Shown: positions 8,450-16,965 of the stretch, piece by piece
Layout of the letters: every line of letters starts with the position of its first letter
How positions within the stretch are numbered: the first letter of the stretch is position 1
Assembly (NCBI RefSeq): GCF_010686705.1
Contig: NZ_JAAGWY010000001.1
Location: 434,001-498,000, forward strand
DNA: 64,000 nucleotides
Direction: 5' to 3'
Source of the DNA: Leifsonia tongyongensis
Lineage (GTDB): Bacteria; Actinomycetota; Actinomycetes; Actinomycetales; Microbacteriaceae
The notes under the pieces: generated by a model
Database searches by the model: none
Seen by the model: the letters and a program-made list of their open reading frames with translations, nothing else
What the model was told of the DNA's origin: nothing
Translations under genes and position numbers: made by a program

Positions 8450-8807
8450 ACCCGTCCGGTCGTTCCCTGTAGCATTCAGACGTCATCAGCTGTCAGCTGG
8501 TAGCTTGTCGAGTTCCACAGGTCGGGCCAGGTGCCCCCCGGTGCCCCGGGGTTGAATCCGAGGGTCGCACTCGATGGGTGAACAATTAGACAATTGGTGG
8601 CCGATGCGCGGCGACCCTGTAATGGGGGTCTCAGCTGTAGTGCGACCAACCGGATTGTCCAGTCCGGACCTTCGCGGTGGGGTCTCCGCCAGCAACATGT
8701 CCCAGTTGTCCGCCAAGTAGTTTGTCCCGGATAATCCCAAAGCCATTCCGAAACGCCCATGAGTGCGTGGAAGGTGCCAGCAACGGCCGCAGTGGCATGA
8801 TGACCCT
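8450..8807. other. Intergenic region without a supported gene
   Basis: These 358 bp contain GC-rich direct and inverted short repeats (for example GTGCCCCCCGGTGCCCCGGGG near 8530). No credible coding frame or RNA gene was seen. Confidence 0.4.
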
Positions 8808-9185
8808 ATGAATCGCATGCTCACGGCGGTAGCGTACCTTTTCGGAGCGGTGGTGTTCGGGGCGGCCCTAGCGGCGATTGCAGAGTTCGCGTTCTTCGTC
8901 GGACCACTCGCCTGGTTGAACCTTGTTTTTTGGGGACTCATCGCGATCGTCCTCGGTTTCGTTCTGCGCACATGGGCGATGGCGATCGCTGTGTGCGCCG
9001 TCCTTGGGTTCACGATTGTCGTCAGCTACTCGATCATGGGATACCACGGGAGCGCCCCCCTTTCGAATGCGTTATCCGCATTCGCGGTTCTCGGTGTTGC
9101 CGGCGCGATCGGAATGGCGGCGGCTGGGGCTGTCGCTCATCTCCTCCGCCAATTCCGGACGGCGCAGCGCGCCCCGCAGCGATGA
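8808..9185 (+). CDS. Small four-helix membrane protein
   Basis: A 125-aa protein with four predicted membrane helices (about residues 5-27, 32-52, 56-78 and 86-112) and a basic C-terminal tail. The ATG at 8808 is chosen because translation from it begins directly with the first helix; upstream frame extension is polar and unlikely. No recognised family. It stands alone. Confidence 0.5.
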   Translation: MNRMLTAVAYLFGAVVFGAALAAIAEFAFFVGPLAWLNLVFWGLIAIVLGFVLRTWAMAIAVCAVLGFTIVVSYSIMGYHGSAPLSNALSAFAVLGVAGAIGMAAAGAVAHLLRQFRTAQRAPQR

Positions 9186-9458
9186 CCGGTCACGATCGCA
9201 GATGGCGCTCCGCCCACAGATCGCGTTCCAACAGCTGTCGGGCGAAAAACACTGCACGCGAACTCCGGCTCGAGCTCGAGACAGACTACGTATGACGGGC
9301 AACCCATGAGGCTATCCGCGTGAGAGGGCTGAGGGCTCGATCGTGGATTGTTCAGTTCGGGCGGTCGCAAGCGCCCGATTCTTCTGATCGTGAACGAGAG
9401 AGCATTCCTGCGAGGCATACCACTATCAGCTTCCTCGCCGTCGTACGTGATAGTAAGT

Positions 9459-9480
9459 CTTCATGACTATAATCATGAAG
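9459..9480. promoter_or_regulatory. Palindrome upstream of the MarR at 9658
   Basis: CTTCATGA-CTATAA-TCATGAAG is a perfect 8-bp inverted repeat with a 6-bp spacer, and it encloses a TATAAT hexamer (9468-9473). It lies about 180 nt before the MarR gene. The rest of the 9186-9657 gap shows no gene. Confidence 0.45.
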
Positions 9481-9657
9481 TGGCAGGGAAGCAAATGTCC
9501 CCGGTCTGAAGTCGCTGAGTGGAGCGGGCGCACCTAGGAGGCAGCGTTCGCAACGCCATGCTCGTGCCGCCGCGGTCGGGACCGTGAGAACCTGGCTCGA
9601 CAGGTTGACGTAGGGTTTGACTTCGTGGAATCAGATGCGGATGGAGTCGAGGGCGGC

Positions 9658-10101
9658 ATGGATGGCGCACTGGGTGTCAATTTAGGGGTGTCATTGTTCA
9701 TCCCCTATCGGTATACCGAAGAGCGGATATTCCGGGCTGTCCGGAATGCCGGGTTCGATGACTGGACTCTCGCCCAATGCCGCGTATTTCAACGCGTCGA
9801 CCAAGCTGGTTCGCGGCTCACGGATCTCGCCGACCAGGCGCAGATGAGCAAGCAGAGCGCCGGAGTCATGGTCGATCAATTGGAACGATTGGGATACGTC
9901 CGACGGGTCCCCGATCCCACGGATCGCCGTGCCCGACTAATCGTGATCGAGGGACGTGGCTTACAGGCGGCCGAAGTCGCCCAGGCGACACTCGACGCGA
10001 TCCTCTCCGAGTGGGAGGCGTACCTCGGCACCCGCAACTACGCGTTGTTGCAGCAGATCCTGGACCAGCTCCGCGAGATAACCGACCCCTACGCGCGGTA
10101 G
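9658..10101 (+). CDS. MarR-family regulator
   Basis: A 147-aa MarR protein. The helix-turn-helix lies near residues 53-75 (LTDLADQAQMSKQSAGVMVD) and the wing carries PDPTDRRA (85-92). The ATG at 9658 is taken as the start; a GTG at 9625 would add 11 residues. It is 108 nt upstream of the NmrA-like gene, and a perfect 12-bp palindrome lies between them, so it probably represses the NmrA-4TM pair. It is less like the two MarR genes at 4794 and 15827. Confidence 0.85.
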   Translation: MDGALGVNLGVSLFIPYRYTEERIFRAVRNAGFDDWTLAQCRVFQRVDQAGSRLTDLADQAQMSKQSAGVMVDQLERLGYVRRVPDPTDRRARLIVIEGRGLQAAEVAQATLDAILSEWEAYLGTRNYALLQQILDQLREITDPYAR

Positions 10102-10122
10102 AGACATCAGTCCCCAACGAGC

Positions 10123-10153
10123 TTGACAGTAGTCAACATTATTGACTACTGTC
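10123..10153. promoter_or_regulatory. Perfect 12-bp inverted repeat (operator) overlapping a promoter
   Basis: GACAGTAGTCAA (10125-10136) and TTGACTACTGTC (10142-10153) are exact inverted repeats around CATTA. A TTGACA -35-like hexamer (10123-10128) and TACTGT (10147-10152, 18-nt spacing) lie inside. Protein binding here would block transcription of the NmrA-like gene. The inverted copy of that gene at 37567-38198 lacks this site. Confidence 0.7.
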
Positions 10154-10209
10154 GCCTTGGATCCATTGCGAATCTGTCGCGACGGCCGAATAGCAGAGAG
10201 TGAAATATC

Positions 10210-10842
10210 GTGAAGTTTCTTGTCCTTGGAGCAACCGGTCGCACCGGCGTCCCCTTCGTCAAAAAGGCACTCGACCAGGGGCACCAGGTCACCGCCCTCG
10301 TTCGCAGGGCGGGCGCCGCAGTTGACCCGCGCGCTCAAATCATCAGCGGCGATGTCACCGATGCCGCCGTGATCGCGACGGCGGCCCGGGGCCACGACGC
10401 GGTCATCAGCACCCTCGGAGCCAACAACGTTCGCGAAACCCCGACGTTGGTCACCGATACGGTCCGCGCCGTCGTCGCATCCGCCAAAACGTCAGGCGTG
10501 GACCGGTTCGTGCTCGTCTCCGCATTCGGAGTCGGCGACTCCCTGGCTAAGGCCTCCCTCCTGGCCGGCCTGATCTTCCGCACTGCGCTGCGCAAAAAGT
10601 ATGCAGACAAAGCCGCGTCTGAAGTGCTGCTAAAGGCGAGTGACCTGAAATGGACGCTCAGCTACCCTGGCGCATTGAATGACCGGGACAGCTCAAGCTA
10701 TTCCGCTGCCGCACTTGAAGATGTCAAGAAACTGCCGATCCTCCCGTCAACGTCTCGCGCGAACGTGGCCGACTTCCTCCTTCACTCCGCCTTGGAAGGT
10801 ACCTTCATCCGCCAAACCGCCGTCGTCATCGACACCAAGTAA
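10210..10842 (+). CDS. NAD(P)H-binding NmrA/flavin-reductase-like protein
   Basis: A 210-aa atypical short-chain dehydrogenase fold protein. The dinucleotide motif GATGRTG is at residues 7-13, followed by VTALVRR, GDVTD and DAVISTLG, the pattern of NmrA/BLVRB-like NAD(P)H-binding proteins. These act as redox sensors or flavin reductases; the substrate here is unknown. The 4TM gene follows after 21 nt. A near-identical but frameshifted copy lies at 37567-38198. Expression is probably controlled by the upstream MarR through the palindrome at 10125-10153. Confidence 0.75.
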   Translation: MKFLVLGATGRTGVPFVKKALDQGHQVTALVRRAGAAVDPRAQIISGDVTDAAVIATAARGHDAVISTLGANNVRETPTLVTDTVRAVVASAKTSGVDRFVLVSAFGVGDSLAKASLLAGLIFRTALRKKYADKAASEVLLKASDLKWTLSYPGALNDRDSSSYSAAALEDVKKLPILPSTSRANVADFLLHSALEGTFIRQTAVVIDTK

Positions 10843-10863
10843 CCCCGGAGAAGAAAGGCGACC

Positions 10864-11301
10864 ATGAACACGCCAACGCGGAGAACTCTGAACATATTTA
10901 TCGCCCTGGTCGCAGCGACGTCTCTCTCGATCTTCGCCCAGGCTGTCCTGGCGGGAGAATTCGTCTCGCAGACTCACCGCGACGGGTGGATCGACGCGCA
11001 TGGGATCGTTGCCGACGTCGTTGCGGGCCTCGCATTGCTCACGATGATCTTCACGATTGTCGCCCTGCGCAAATCCCACCGACCGCTTATTGGGCGAACG
11101 ATCACGCTATTTGTGCTGGTAGTCGCCCAGATCTTCCTCGGCCACTTCATCACGGACTTCAAACGAGATTGGCTCATCGCAATCCACGTTCCGCTCGCGT
11201 TCATCATCTTCGGGGGTGCCGTCCTTTTGCCCTTTCAAGCAATCGGAATGCGCCGGGCCGCCGTCGCGACAGTGGGCGTGGCCGCGCACACCGCGGCGTA
11301 G
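10864..11301 (+). CDS. Four-helix membrane protein (DoxX-like size), copy A
   Basis: A 145-aa protein with four hydrophobic helices near residues 8-30, 45-67, 77-99 and 105-125. A polar loop with GEFVSQTHRDGWIDAHG follows helix 1. It sits 21 nt after the NmrA-like gene in a likely operon. Its near-identical paralogue is 37105-37545. No function is recognised; pairing with an NAD(P)H-binding protein suggests a redox or quinone context, but that is inference. Confidence 0.6.
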   Translation: MNTPTRRTLNIFIALVAATSLSIFAQAVLAGEFVSQTHRDGWIDAHGIVADVVAGLALLTMIFTIVALRKSHRPLIGRTITLFVLVVAQIFLGHFITDFKRDWLIAIHVPLAFIIFGGAVLLPFQAIGMRRAAVATVGVAAHTAA

Positions 11302-11336
11302 GCCGAAAACTGGTCACACCCACGCATTGAACGCTC

Positions 11337-11370
11337 GAGCCGTCCGGTCGCTTAGGCGACTGGGCGGCTC
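11337..11370. terminator. Bidirectional hairpin terminator between convergent genes
   Basis: GAGCCGTCC and GGGCGGCTC form a 9-bp stem (one G-T pair) with an inner GTCGC/GCGAC stem. It lies between the 4TM gene (plus) and the 74-aa gene (minus). The equivalent hairpin in copy B (37036-37069) has changed bases but keeps pairing. Confidence 0.65.
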
Positions 11371-11500
11371 TCTTCGTGGGTGCCCGGAGGGCATCGGGCA
11401 GCATCTCGGTGTTGCTCCGGGCGGCTGTCATTCTGGGAATCGATGGCATGGGAAGTCCCGGTCAGCCGTGGGCGAACCCAGCTAGGTTACCAGCCGCGCC

Positions 11501-11725
11501 TCAGGGTCGGCCTTCCTCGCTGTAAGGGGTCTCCGCGTCTGTGGATTCGTCGGCGTCGCGGTCGTGGAAGTCGGTTGCGACGTCTCGGACCAGGTCGGTC
11601 AGGACCCCGTGCTCTTCCCGGTCGTCGCCGGTGAGTGCTCCGTCGTCGTCTCCTTCGAGACCTGGCGCCTCTCCGTTTGTCTGGTCGAACTCGCCAATCG
11701 GTTCATCGTCGCGTGAGTCATTCAT
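11501..11725 (-). CDS. 74-aa acidic protein, copy A
   Basis: A strongly acidic 74-aa protein beginning MNDSRDDEPIGEFDQTNG and ending SEEGRP, rich in Asp/Glu and without hydrophobic segments. The ATG at 11725 has a GGAGGAG ribosome site five bases upstream. Copy B at 36684-36908 is the same length and about 85% identical. Likely intrinsically disordered. Function unknown. Confidence 0.65.
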   Translation of the reverse strand: MNDSRDDEPIGEFDQTNGEAPGLEGDDDGALTGDDREEHGVLTDLVRDVATDFHDRDADESTDAETPYSEEGRP

Positions 11726-11891
11726 AGTCGCTCCTCCGGTGACCTCTCGTGTGTCTGGATCCATCCCAAGCTCAATTCTGTGCAACACGGCCTCGTCTAG
11801 GGTCCGGAATTCAATCTCTCTGACTTTCACAGGCACATCTCGCGAAACGACTCTGTGAATCCGGCAGGTGAATTGCGACCGTGACAGTCGA

Positions 11892-12412
11892 TCAAAAGAG
11901 TGGCGAATCGAGATACCGCACGACAGTCGCGAGACTTTCGTCGAGGACGCGTCGAGAGTGAGGGTTGTACAGCGGTCCGGAGCCGTCCGTGAGGATGTCC
12001 CAGGCAAGAGCGACCCCAGCCGCGCAAACGGGGCGTGGCGCCCTCAGCAAGGCAACCAACTGCTGGATTCGTCCTTCGGCGTCGGAGACCGCCACTCGAC
12101 GTGGCGGTATCCTCGACGACAGCAGCGGTGCTGGCGCGTCTGAAGAATGTCCTCCCAACTCTTAGCCAGGCAGTACCGAGCGGAGGGCTCAACGAGCATC
12201 TCAGCACGAACAGCGAGGGTGATATCCCTGTCGGCTACACCTTTGGCGATCTCTCGATCAAGGGCGGTTGCTCGCAATCGCGCAAGCATCCGGTTCCGAA
12301 GCCGAACCTCGCGCACGACCAAATCGCCGCGCTCCCGGCAAATCACCGTGTGACACCGGGCCGGCGGAGCAAAGAGCCTTTTGTGCTGCGTTGCACCCAC
12401 TCGGGCATCCAT
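11892..12412 (-). pseudogene. 180-aa hypothetical, copy with a 22-bp deletion
   Basis: The first about 80 codons (from the ATG at 12412) and the last about 65 codons match the intact gene at 6198-6740 closely, but they lie in different frames. Compared with the intact copy, 22 bp are missing after the SWEDILQ codons, near 12130. This is consistent with the total lengths of 521 versus 543 bp. The protein cannot be made full length. Confidence 0.75.
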
Positions 12413-12522
12413 AAGTAAATTGTGCGCCCGATGTTCGAGAAGCAGAAGCGTCTCGCCGTTGCCGCTCGGCTCGAGCTCTTTCGGCGGTCCGGAGGAGGGC
12501 GCGGATGAGTAGTAGGGGATCT

Positions 12523-13701
12523 TTAAGCACTCGGCGCTGGTGGCAGCTCGATCGGATCGCGGAGGCTGCGTCCCATCGCAAGTCTCGCAACGACGGGGAT
12601 GCCCATCAGGTTCACGACAGTGTTGCGCAGAAGCAGTTGCATGTGATTTCGGGGGGCGAATGCGGCACCGAGGCCGATGGCGGCATCCTGTTTCGTTCGC
12701 ACCAGCGATGCCAGTTGCCCCTGGTAGGCGGCGAACGCGGCCCGGTGATCCCCACCCCACCGCTGCAGCTCGGCCGCGAGGACATAGCCCTCGACCATAG
12801 CCAGAGCTGACCCCTGACCCGCCAGCAGCGACGGGCACGCGGCCGCATCCCCGATCAGTGCCACCCGGCCGCGAGACCAGGCCGGCATTCGGATCTGACT
12901 GACCTTGTCCATGTAGAAGGTGCGGGCGTCCGGCATCAGCCTCAGAATCTCCGGAACCTCCCAGCCGACGCCACTCAAGCGTGTGCGGATCATCTCCTGC
13001 TGGGCTAGCACATCATCCTGAGCCACGTACCCGCTGTGACGGAAGATCAGGCAGAACATCGTTGCACCGTCATGCAGCGTCAGTCGCAGCGCTTGCGCAC
13101 CGACCTCCGTGTGCGTCACCGCAACGAGTTCCTCGCGGGGAAGATAGCCCTCAACGTCGAACGCCGCCACCGCGATGCCGAGATCGCGCTCGAACTCGTC
13201 CTCCGGACCGAAGGACAGCGCCCGAACCCGGGAGTGCAGCCCGTCCGCGCCGACCACGAGGTCGAACTCCCGCGCGGCGCCCCGTTCGAACTCGACGATG
13301 ACCCGGCGTCCGTCGTCGGCGAGGGCCGTCACACTGTCATCGAAGATCGTTTCGACCCCGTCGTCCAGCGCTTCGTATATCGCGGCCGCAAGATCGGATC
13401 GTCCGATCGAGACATAGGATCCCCCAGCGGTGTCGATGAAGCCCGGATCGAGGTGCGCGATCCGTCGGCCCTTGTTCGACACCTCGCGCATCTCCCGAAT
13501 GCGATAGCCGGCCTCTTTCAACCGGGGAACGATTCCCATCCGGTTCGCCACTTCGAAACCGGACCCCCAGAAGTCGACCACGTAGCCGCCTTCGCGCAGT
13601 TGCGGAGCACGCTCGACGAGTGTCGGTTCATGTCCCGCGCGAAGCAGCCAATAGGCAAGGGTGGGGCCGGCGATCCCGGCCCCGACGATAAGGATCTTCA
13701 T
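12523..13701 (-). CDS. FAD-dependent monooxygenase (PHBH fold, TetX-like)
   Basis: A 392-aa group A flavoprotein hydroxylase. The FAD/NADPH motifs are in place: GAGIAG at 7-12 with an acidic end of strand 2 (VER), GADGLHSRVR at 151-160 and GDAA at 284-287 followed by LLAGQGSALAM. Such enzymes hydroxylate aromatic or polyketide-like substrates, including antibiotics; this one's substrate is unknown. The start ATG at 13701 begins exactly at the FAD fold. It is the last gene after an ABC exporter pair (64 nt after the permease), which suggests a drug-inactivation and export unit. A scrap of its C-terminus lies at 36430. Confidence 0.85.
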   Translation of the reverse strand: MKILIVGAGIAGPTLAYWLLRAGHEPTLVERAPQLREGGYVVDFWGSGFEVANRMGIVPRLKEAGYRIREMREVSNKGRRIAHLDPGFIDTAGGSYVSIGRSDLAAAIYEALDDGVETIFDDSVTALADDGRRVIVEFERGAAREFDLVVGADGLHSRVRALSFGPEDEFERDLGIAVAAFDVEGYLPREELVAVTHTEVGAQALRLTLHDGATMFCLIFRHSGYVAQDDVLAQQEMIRTRLSGVGWEVPEILRLMPDARTFYMDKVSQIRMPAWSRGRVALIGDAAACPSLLAGQGSALAMVEGYVLAAELQRWGGDHRAAFAAYQGQLASLVRTKQDAAIGLGAAFAPRNHMQLLLRNTVVNLMGIPVVARLAMGRSLRDPIELPPAPSA

Positions 13702-13765
13702 GGCAACCCGGCCGCCCTGGTCCGTACGTCGCTGCTCGCCGAAAGCGGCCAGGACCCGAGCCGAC

Positions 13766-14554
13766 TCATCGGATGTCGAGACGCTTGATGAGGATGGTCG
13801 CCGCAAGGTATAGCGCAACGCCTGTCAGCACCAGGACGGCGAATCCTCCGGCCGAAGGCCCGGAACGGAGCTGATCGCCCCCGACAGCCCAGTAGAAGAG
13901 GGATGCGCCGCGGATCGACCGGATCCATCCGACCACCGGCGCCAGCGAACTGACGAGGTAGGAGGCGGCAGCCATCGCTGAGGTCAGGCCGAGCGCCAGG
14001 CCGCGACTGCCGCTGACGGCGCCGACCGCCAGCGCCAGGAGCCCGAAGTCGATCCCCATCAGCAGCACGGCAGCCGTCGTGCCGACGAGGGGCCAGCCGG
14101 GCAACGCGAGCTCGTATTGCCTGCCCAGCATCGTGAAAGCAAGTGCGGCGAGCGTAACCGGTATCGCAAGCGCGATCAGGACCAGGATCTTCTCACCCAC
14201 GAGCCGGGCCCTGCTGATCGGGATGCTCGCGACGAGTCCCAGCTGCCCGGTCTCGGACTGGCCGGCGATCGACGATGCGCCATAGCCGATCGTCATCAAC
14301 AGGATCATGAGGGGAAAGAAGTTGGCGTACAGGTTGCCATTGATCCAGCCGGCGGGCGACGTGAACGACCCTGACACGCCCAGGAGGGCAGCGACTGTGG
14401 GATTGTCGGCCGTCAGAGCGCCCAGCGAACTGTCGGATTTGATGGCCGGGTACATCGCGACGAGAAGGTACGTATACGCGGCGACCCCGACGGTGAACCA
14501 CAGGATGGAGCGCCGCCTTTGGCGCAAGTCGATTCTGGCCACGTCAAACCGCAT
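13766..14554 (-). CDS. ABC-2 type transporter permease
   Basis: A 262-aa integral membrane protein with about six helices, the usual size for the permease of a drug-type ABC-2 exporter. Its start overlaps the end of the ATPase gene by 11 bp. The phrases WINGNLYANFFPLMILLMTIGYG and IPISRARLVGEKI are characteristic of ABC-2 permeases. It should dimerise with the ATPase at 14544-15461 to export a hydrophobic substrate. Confidence 0.8.
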   Translation of the reverse strand: MRFDVARIDLRQRRRSILWFTVGVAAYTYLLVAMYPAIKSDSSLGALTADNPTVAALLGVSGSFTSPAGWINGNLYANFFPLMILLMTIGYGASSIAGQSETGQLGLVASIPISRARLVGEKILVLIALAIPVTLAALAFTMLGRQYELALPGWPLVGTTAAVLLMGIDFGLLALAVGAVSGSRGLALGLTSAMAAASYLVSSLAPVVGWIRSIRGASLFYWAVGGDQLRSGPSAGGFAVLVLTGVALYLAATILIKRLDIR

Positions 14555-15461
14555 GGCGACTCTCCTCGCGGTCGCTGGAGCGGTAGTAGGTGAGGAACAG
14601 TTCGTCGAGATCGGCAGGTCGGGACAGGATGTCGACCGGATCGAGTGACGCGACGGCCCGCAAGACCGGGGCGAGTGGACCGGTGATCGTCAGCCGTAGC
14701 CGCCGGAGGCCTTCGGTCGCGATCTCCACACCGTCCAGGCGTTCGAGCGTCGACAAGTCGACCGCGCGATCGAAGACGAGTTCCATCGTGCGCGGTGCGT
14801 GGCGGCGTAATCCCTCGACGGTGTCGGTCACGACGATCCGGCCTTCCTTGATGATCGCCAGCCGGTGTGCGACTCGTTGAACTTCGTCGAGGTCGTGGGA
14901 TGACAGGAAGACGGTCCGTCCATCCGCCGCCGTCTCCTCGAGCAGGTTCACGAATTCCCGACGGAGGAGAGGGTCCAGACCCGACGTCGGCTCATCGAGC
15001 ACGAGCAGCTCCGGACGATGCATGAACGCGAGCACGATGCCGAGCTTCTGGCGGTTGCCCTTCGAGAGGAGCTGCATTGCACGGTCCAGTTCGACGTCGA
15101 AACGCGCCACGAGATCATCGCGATACCGGGTGTCGCCCATGCCACGGGCGGAGCTGAACCGGTCGAGCAGCTGCCGTCCCGACATGCGCGGATAGAGGGC
15201 CAGTTCGCCGGGAAGATAGCCGGTGCGTCGATGGATCTCGACCACGTCGCGCAGCGGGTCGAGCCCGAGCACGTTCGTCGTGCCCGATGAGGGGCGGTAC
15301 AGACCCATCAAAATGCGGATGGTCGTCGACTTCCCGGCGCCGTTCGGCCCCAGGAAACCGAAGATCTCGCCCGGTTCGACCTGCAGGTCGAGGTCCGCGA
15401 TCCCGCGCTGGGACCCGAACGTCTTCGTCAGTCCGTGAGTTTCGATCGTTGGGGTAGCCAT
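14544..15461 (-). CDS. ABC transporter ATP-binding protein (DrrA-like)
   Basis: A 305-aa ATPase. Walker A is GPNGAGKS (38-45), the signature is LSKGNRQK (132-139, a variant of LSGGQ) and Walker B is LLVLDEP (152-158) followed by SSHDLDE. The about 85-residue C-terminal extension is typical of drug-resistance exporter ATPases such as DrrA. It is coupled to the permease by an 11-bp overlap and lies 15 nt after the 72-aa gene. Confidence 0.85.
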   Translation of the reverse strand: MATPTIETHGLTKTFGSQRGIADLDLQVEPGEIFGFLGPNGAGKSTTIRILMGLYRPSSGTTNVLGLDPLRDVVEIHRRTGYLPGELALYPRMSGRQLLDRFSSARGMGDTRYRDDLVARFDVELDRAMQLLSKGNRQKLGIVLAFMHRPELLVLDEPTSGLDPLLRREFVNLLEETAADGRTVFLSSHDLDEVQRVAHRLAIIKEGRIVVTDTVEGLRRHAPRTMELVFDRAVDLSTLERLDGVEIATEGLRRLRLTITGPLAPVLRAVASLDPVDILSRPADLDELFLTYYRSSDREESRHAV

Positions 15462-15476
15462 ATGATCACGCGTCAG

Positions 15477-15695
15477 TCAGGGTCGAAGGTGATGCTTCCG
15501 CGGTATGAGAGCGACATCCGTCGGCACGGGATGCGGCAGCCACGGGCTGGCTTGCTCGGGGCAGAGCAGCACATCGAGCGCGAGGTCACCGTCAACGCCG
15601 TGCGTGGCTGGCAGCGAGTTGGAGGCGGTGCGTTCATCGGGGAGTGGGAGCGCGCCGACTTTCGCGGTGAACTCACCTGTCTGATGTCCGCCCAT
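15477..15695 (-). CDS. 72-aa hypothetical at the head of the ABC/monooxygenase operon
   Basis: Starts at an ATG with a strong AAGGAG ribosome site four bases upstream (15693-15695). The protein is polar and Pro/His-rich, with one Cys (LALDVLLCPEQASPW) and no signal peptide. It ends 15 nt before the ABC ATPase start, so it is the first gene of a four-gene operon ending with the monooxygenase. No function recognised. Confidence 0.5.
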   Translation of the reverse strand: MGGHQTGEFTAKVGALPLPDERTASNSLPATHGVDGDLALDVLLCPEQASPWLPHPVPTDVALIPRKHHLRP

Positions 15696-15774
15696 GTCGC
15701 TCCTTCGCGCTGTGCTTACTCGACTCGCGACCGCTTGTCGTGCATAACCAATCATACCGCGATACGTGTAGAAG

Positions 15775-15797
15775 TGCATCTGTTGCAAGAAAGCAAC
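15775..15797. promoter_or_regulatory. TGCAANNNTTGCA-type site upstream of the ABC/monooxygenase operon
   Basis: TGCATCTGTTGCA (15775-15787) matches the motif with one mismatch and overlaps an inverted repeat GTTGC-AAGAAA-GCAAC (15782-15797). It lies about 80-100 nt before the first start codon of the operon and 30 nt from the end of the MarR gene. Confidence 0.55.
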
Positions 15798-15826
15798 TGA
15801 TCTAATAATTCTCGGGCTCGTCGGGC

Positions 15827-16330
15827 TCACAGGCCGAGGGTGAGCAGATCCTCCGGCGCAGGCTCCCCGGCGGCCGTAGAAAAGAGCTCGAGGGCATGGA
15901 TGATGGTGCGTTGCTGGTCTCCGTTGAGAGATGAGAGAATGGCCGCCATCTGGCGCCGGCGGCGTTCCGTGACGTCCGCCACCAATTGCGCGCCCAGCGC
16001 GGTCAGATCGATCAGGATCTCGCGCCGACTCTCCGGGCTTTCCTTACGCTGCACCCAGCCGCTATCCGCCATTCGATCGATAGTCCGGGAGAACGTCGAG
16101 GGCACAGCGCCTACCCGGGCCGCGAGGACACCCATTCGCAACGGTCCCGCGCCAGCGAGCACGACGAGGACTCGAAACTGTGGCAAGGTGACCACGTCGA
16201 GGGCGTCCGCTACGGAGCGAGCGACGATCCCGAGCAACGCCCGAGATGCCCTCAGTGTCGCCTCGGTCGCCTCGGTGGGGAACCCCGCTGCAGGCGCTGC
16301 GGTTACCTGTTCGTCAGTCGGCTTGGTCAT
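15827..16330 (-). CDS. MarR-family regulator, probable controller of the local palindrome sites
   Basis: A 167-aa MarR protein starting at the ATG with a GAAGGAGG site about 10 nt upstream. The winged helix is at about 65-86 (MGVLAARVGAVPSTFSRTIDRM) and the wing is ESPESRREI. It is paralogous to the MarR at 4794-5261. Its own upstream region carries two TGCAANNNTTGCA-type sites shared with the divergent gene at 16472. The same site occurs before the ABC/monooxygenase operon just downstream, the Sco/CcdA/CtaG operon and the ClC gene, so it is the best candidate regulator for all of these. Confidence 0.85.
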   Translation of the reverse strand: MTKPTDEQVTAAPAAGFPTEATEATLRASRALLGIVARSVADALDVVTLPQFRVLVVLAGAGPLRMGVLAARVGAVPSTFSRTIDRMADSGWVQRKESPESRREILIDLTALGAQLVADVTERRRRQMAAILSSLNGDQQRTIIHALELFSTAAGEPAPEDLLTLGL

Positions 16331-16358
16331 GGTCTCCCACCCTCCTTCGATGCAGTGC

Positions 16359-16371
16359 CGCAAGTGTTGCA
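16359..16371. promoter_or_regulatory. TGCAANNNTTGCA-type site before the MarR gene
   Basis: CGCAAGTGTTGCA differs from the palindrome consensus at one position. It lies 29-41 nt upstream of the MarR start (16330). Confidence 0.55.
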
Positions 16372-16428
16372 ATCGTACACAGCGCCTGCGGCGGATCTGA
16401 GCCCTACCCGCTCAGAAATCTGGGTGAG

Positions 16429-16441
16429 TACAATTGTTGCA
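16429..16441. promoter_or_regulatory. TGCAANNNTTGCA-type site before 16472-16936
   Basis: TACAATTGTTGCA differs from the consensus at one position. Its first six bases (TACAAT) also resemble a -10 hexamer. It lies 31-43 nt before the ATG at 16472. Confidence 0.55.
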
Positions 16442-16471
16442 TAACAGCAAATGTATGGATGGGAGACGCCG

Positions 16472-16936
16472 ATGGCGACCGACGCGTTGCATGCGAGTCA
16501 GCGGTATGTTCAGACGTTCACGGAGGGTGTTATCGCAACGTTGATCGGCGAGCGAGCTGACGAGCGCGAGTGGAGGGATCGGATCGCGTCGATTCGTTTC
16601 GCCTCCGACGAGACCTGGGAACGCTGCAACGCCTTTCTCTTCGCATACACCGTTGCGCGCTATCTGGCCGGCTCCCCAAGATCTGAGGACGACTACTTCG
16701 CGGACGGCTTCGTCGAAGCGGTCGCGCGCGGAGCATCGCACGATGCTCTTGAGATCTGGGTGCGAAGGATCGAATTTGCCTCGACAATTACCGGCCGGAC
16801 CACACAATCGGAGCTGATCGGCAATCTCGTGACCGCATTGCTGGCTGCTCCGCGAGATAGCCTGGGCAAGGAAGGGGCGCTCCCTCCGGCCTTCACCGAG
16901 GTCGTGTGGCTCGACCCCCCGTCATCAGCCGACTGA
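16472..16936 (+). CDS. Hypothetical protein, paralogue of 7453-7920
   Basis: A 154-aa soluble helical protein. The ATG at 16472 follows a GGGAG site; an ATG at 16451 would add seven residues. It shares the IASIR...CNAFLFAYTVARYLAG core with the gene at 7453-7920. It is divergent from the MarR gene across a gap with two palindrome sites, so it is almost certainly in the same regulon. No function is recognised from the sequence. Confidence 0.6.
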   Translation: MATDALHASQRYVQTFTEGVIATLIGERADEREWRDRIASIRFASDETWERCNAFLFAYTVARYLAGSPRSEDDYFADGFVEAVARGASHDALEIWVRRIEFASTITGRTTQSELIGNLVTALLAAPRDSLGKEGALPPAFTEVVWLDPPSSAD

Positions 16937-16965
16937 GTCTGATCCTGGCGGTCGGTCCGACCCAA

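Larger units (their letters stand above)
10210..13701 (+). repeat. Module copy A (NmrA, 4TM, 74-aa protein, 180-aa hypothetical, monooxygenase)
   Basis: The most complete of three copies of a gene module. Parts recur inverted at 36430-38198 (copy B) and in direct relation at 6067-6740 (copy C). Gene order, intergenic DNA and the shared hairpin terminator are kept between A and B. Only the 180-aa gene is broken in copy A. Confidence 0.75.

Noticed and set aside
8525-8600. GGTTGAATCC-like sequence resembling a tRNA T-arm
   Set aside because: No acceptor or anticodon stem can be formed around it, and the T-loop pairing is not right.
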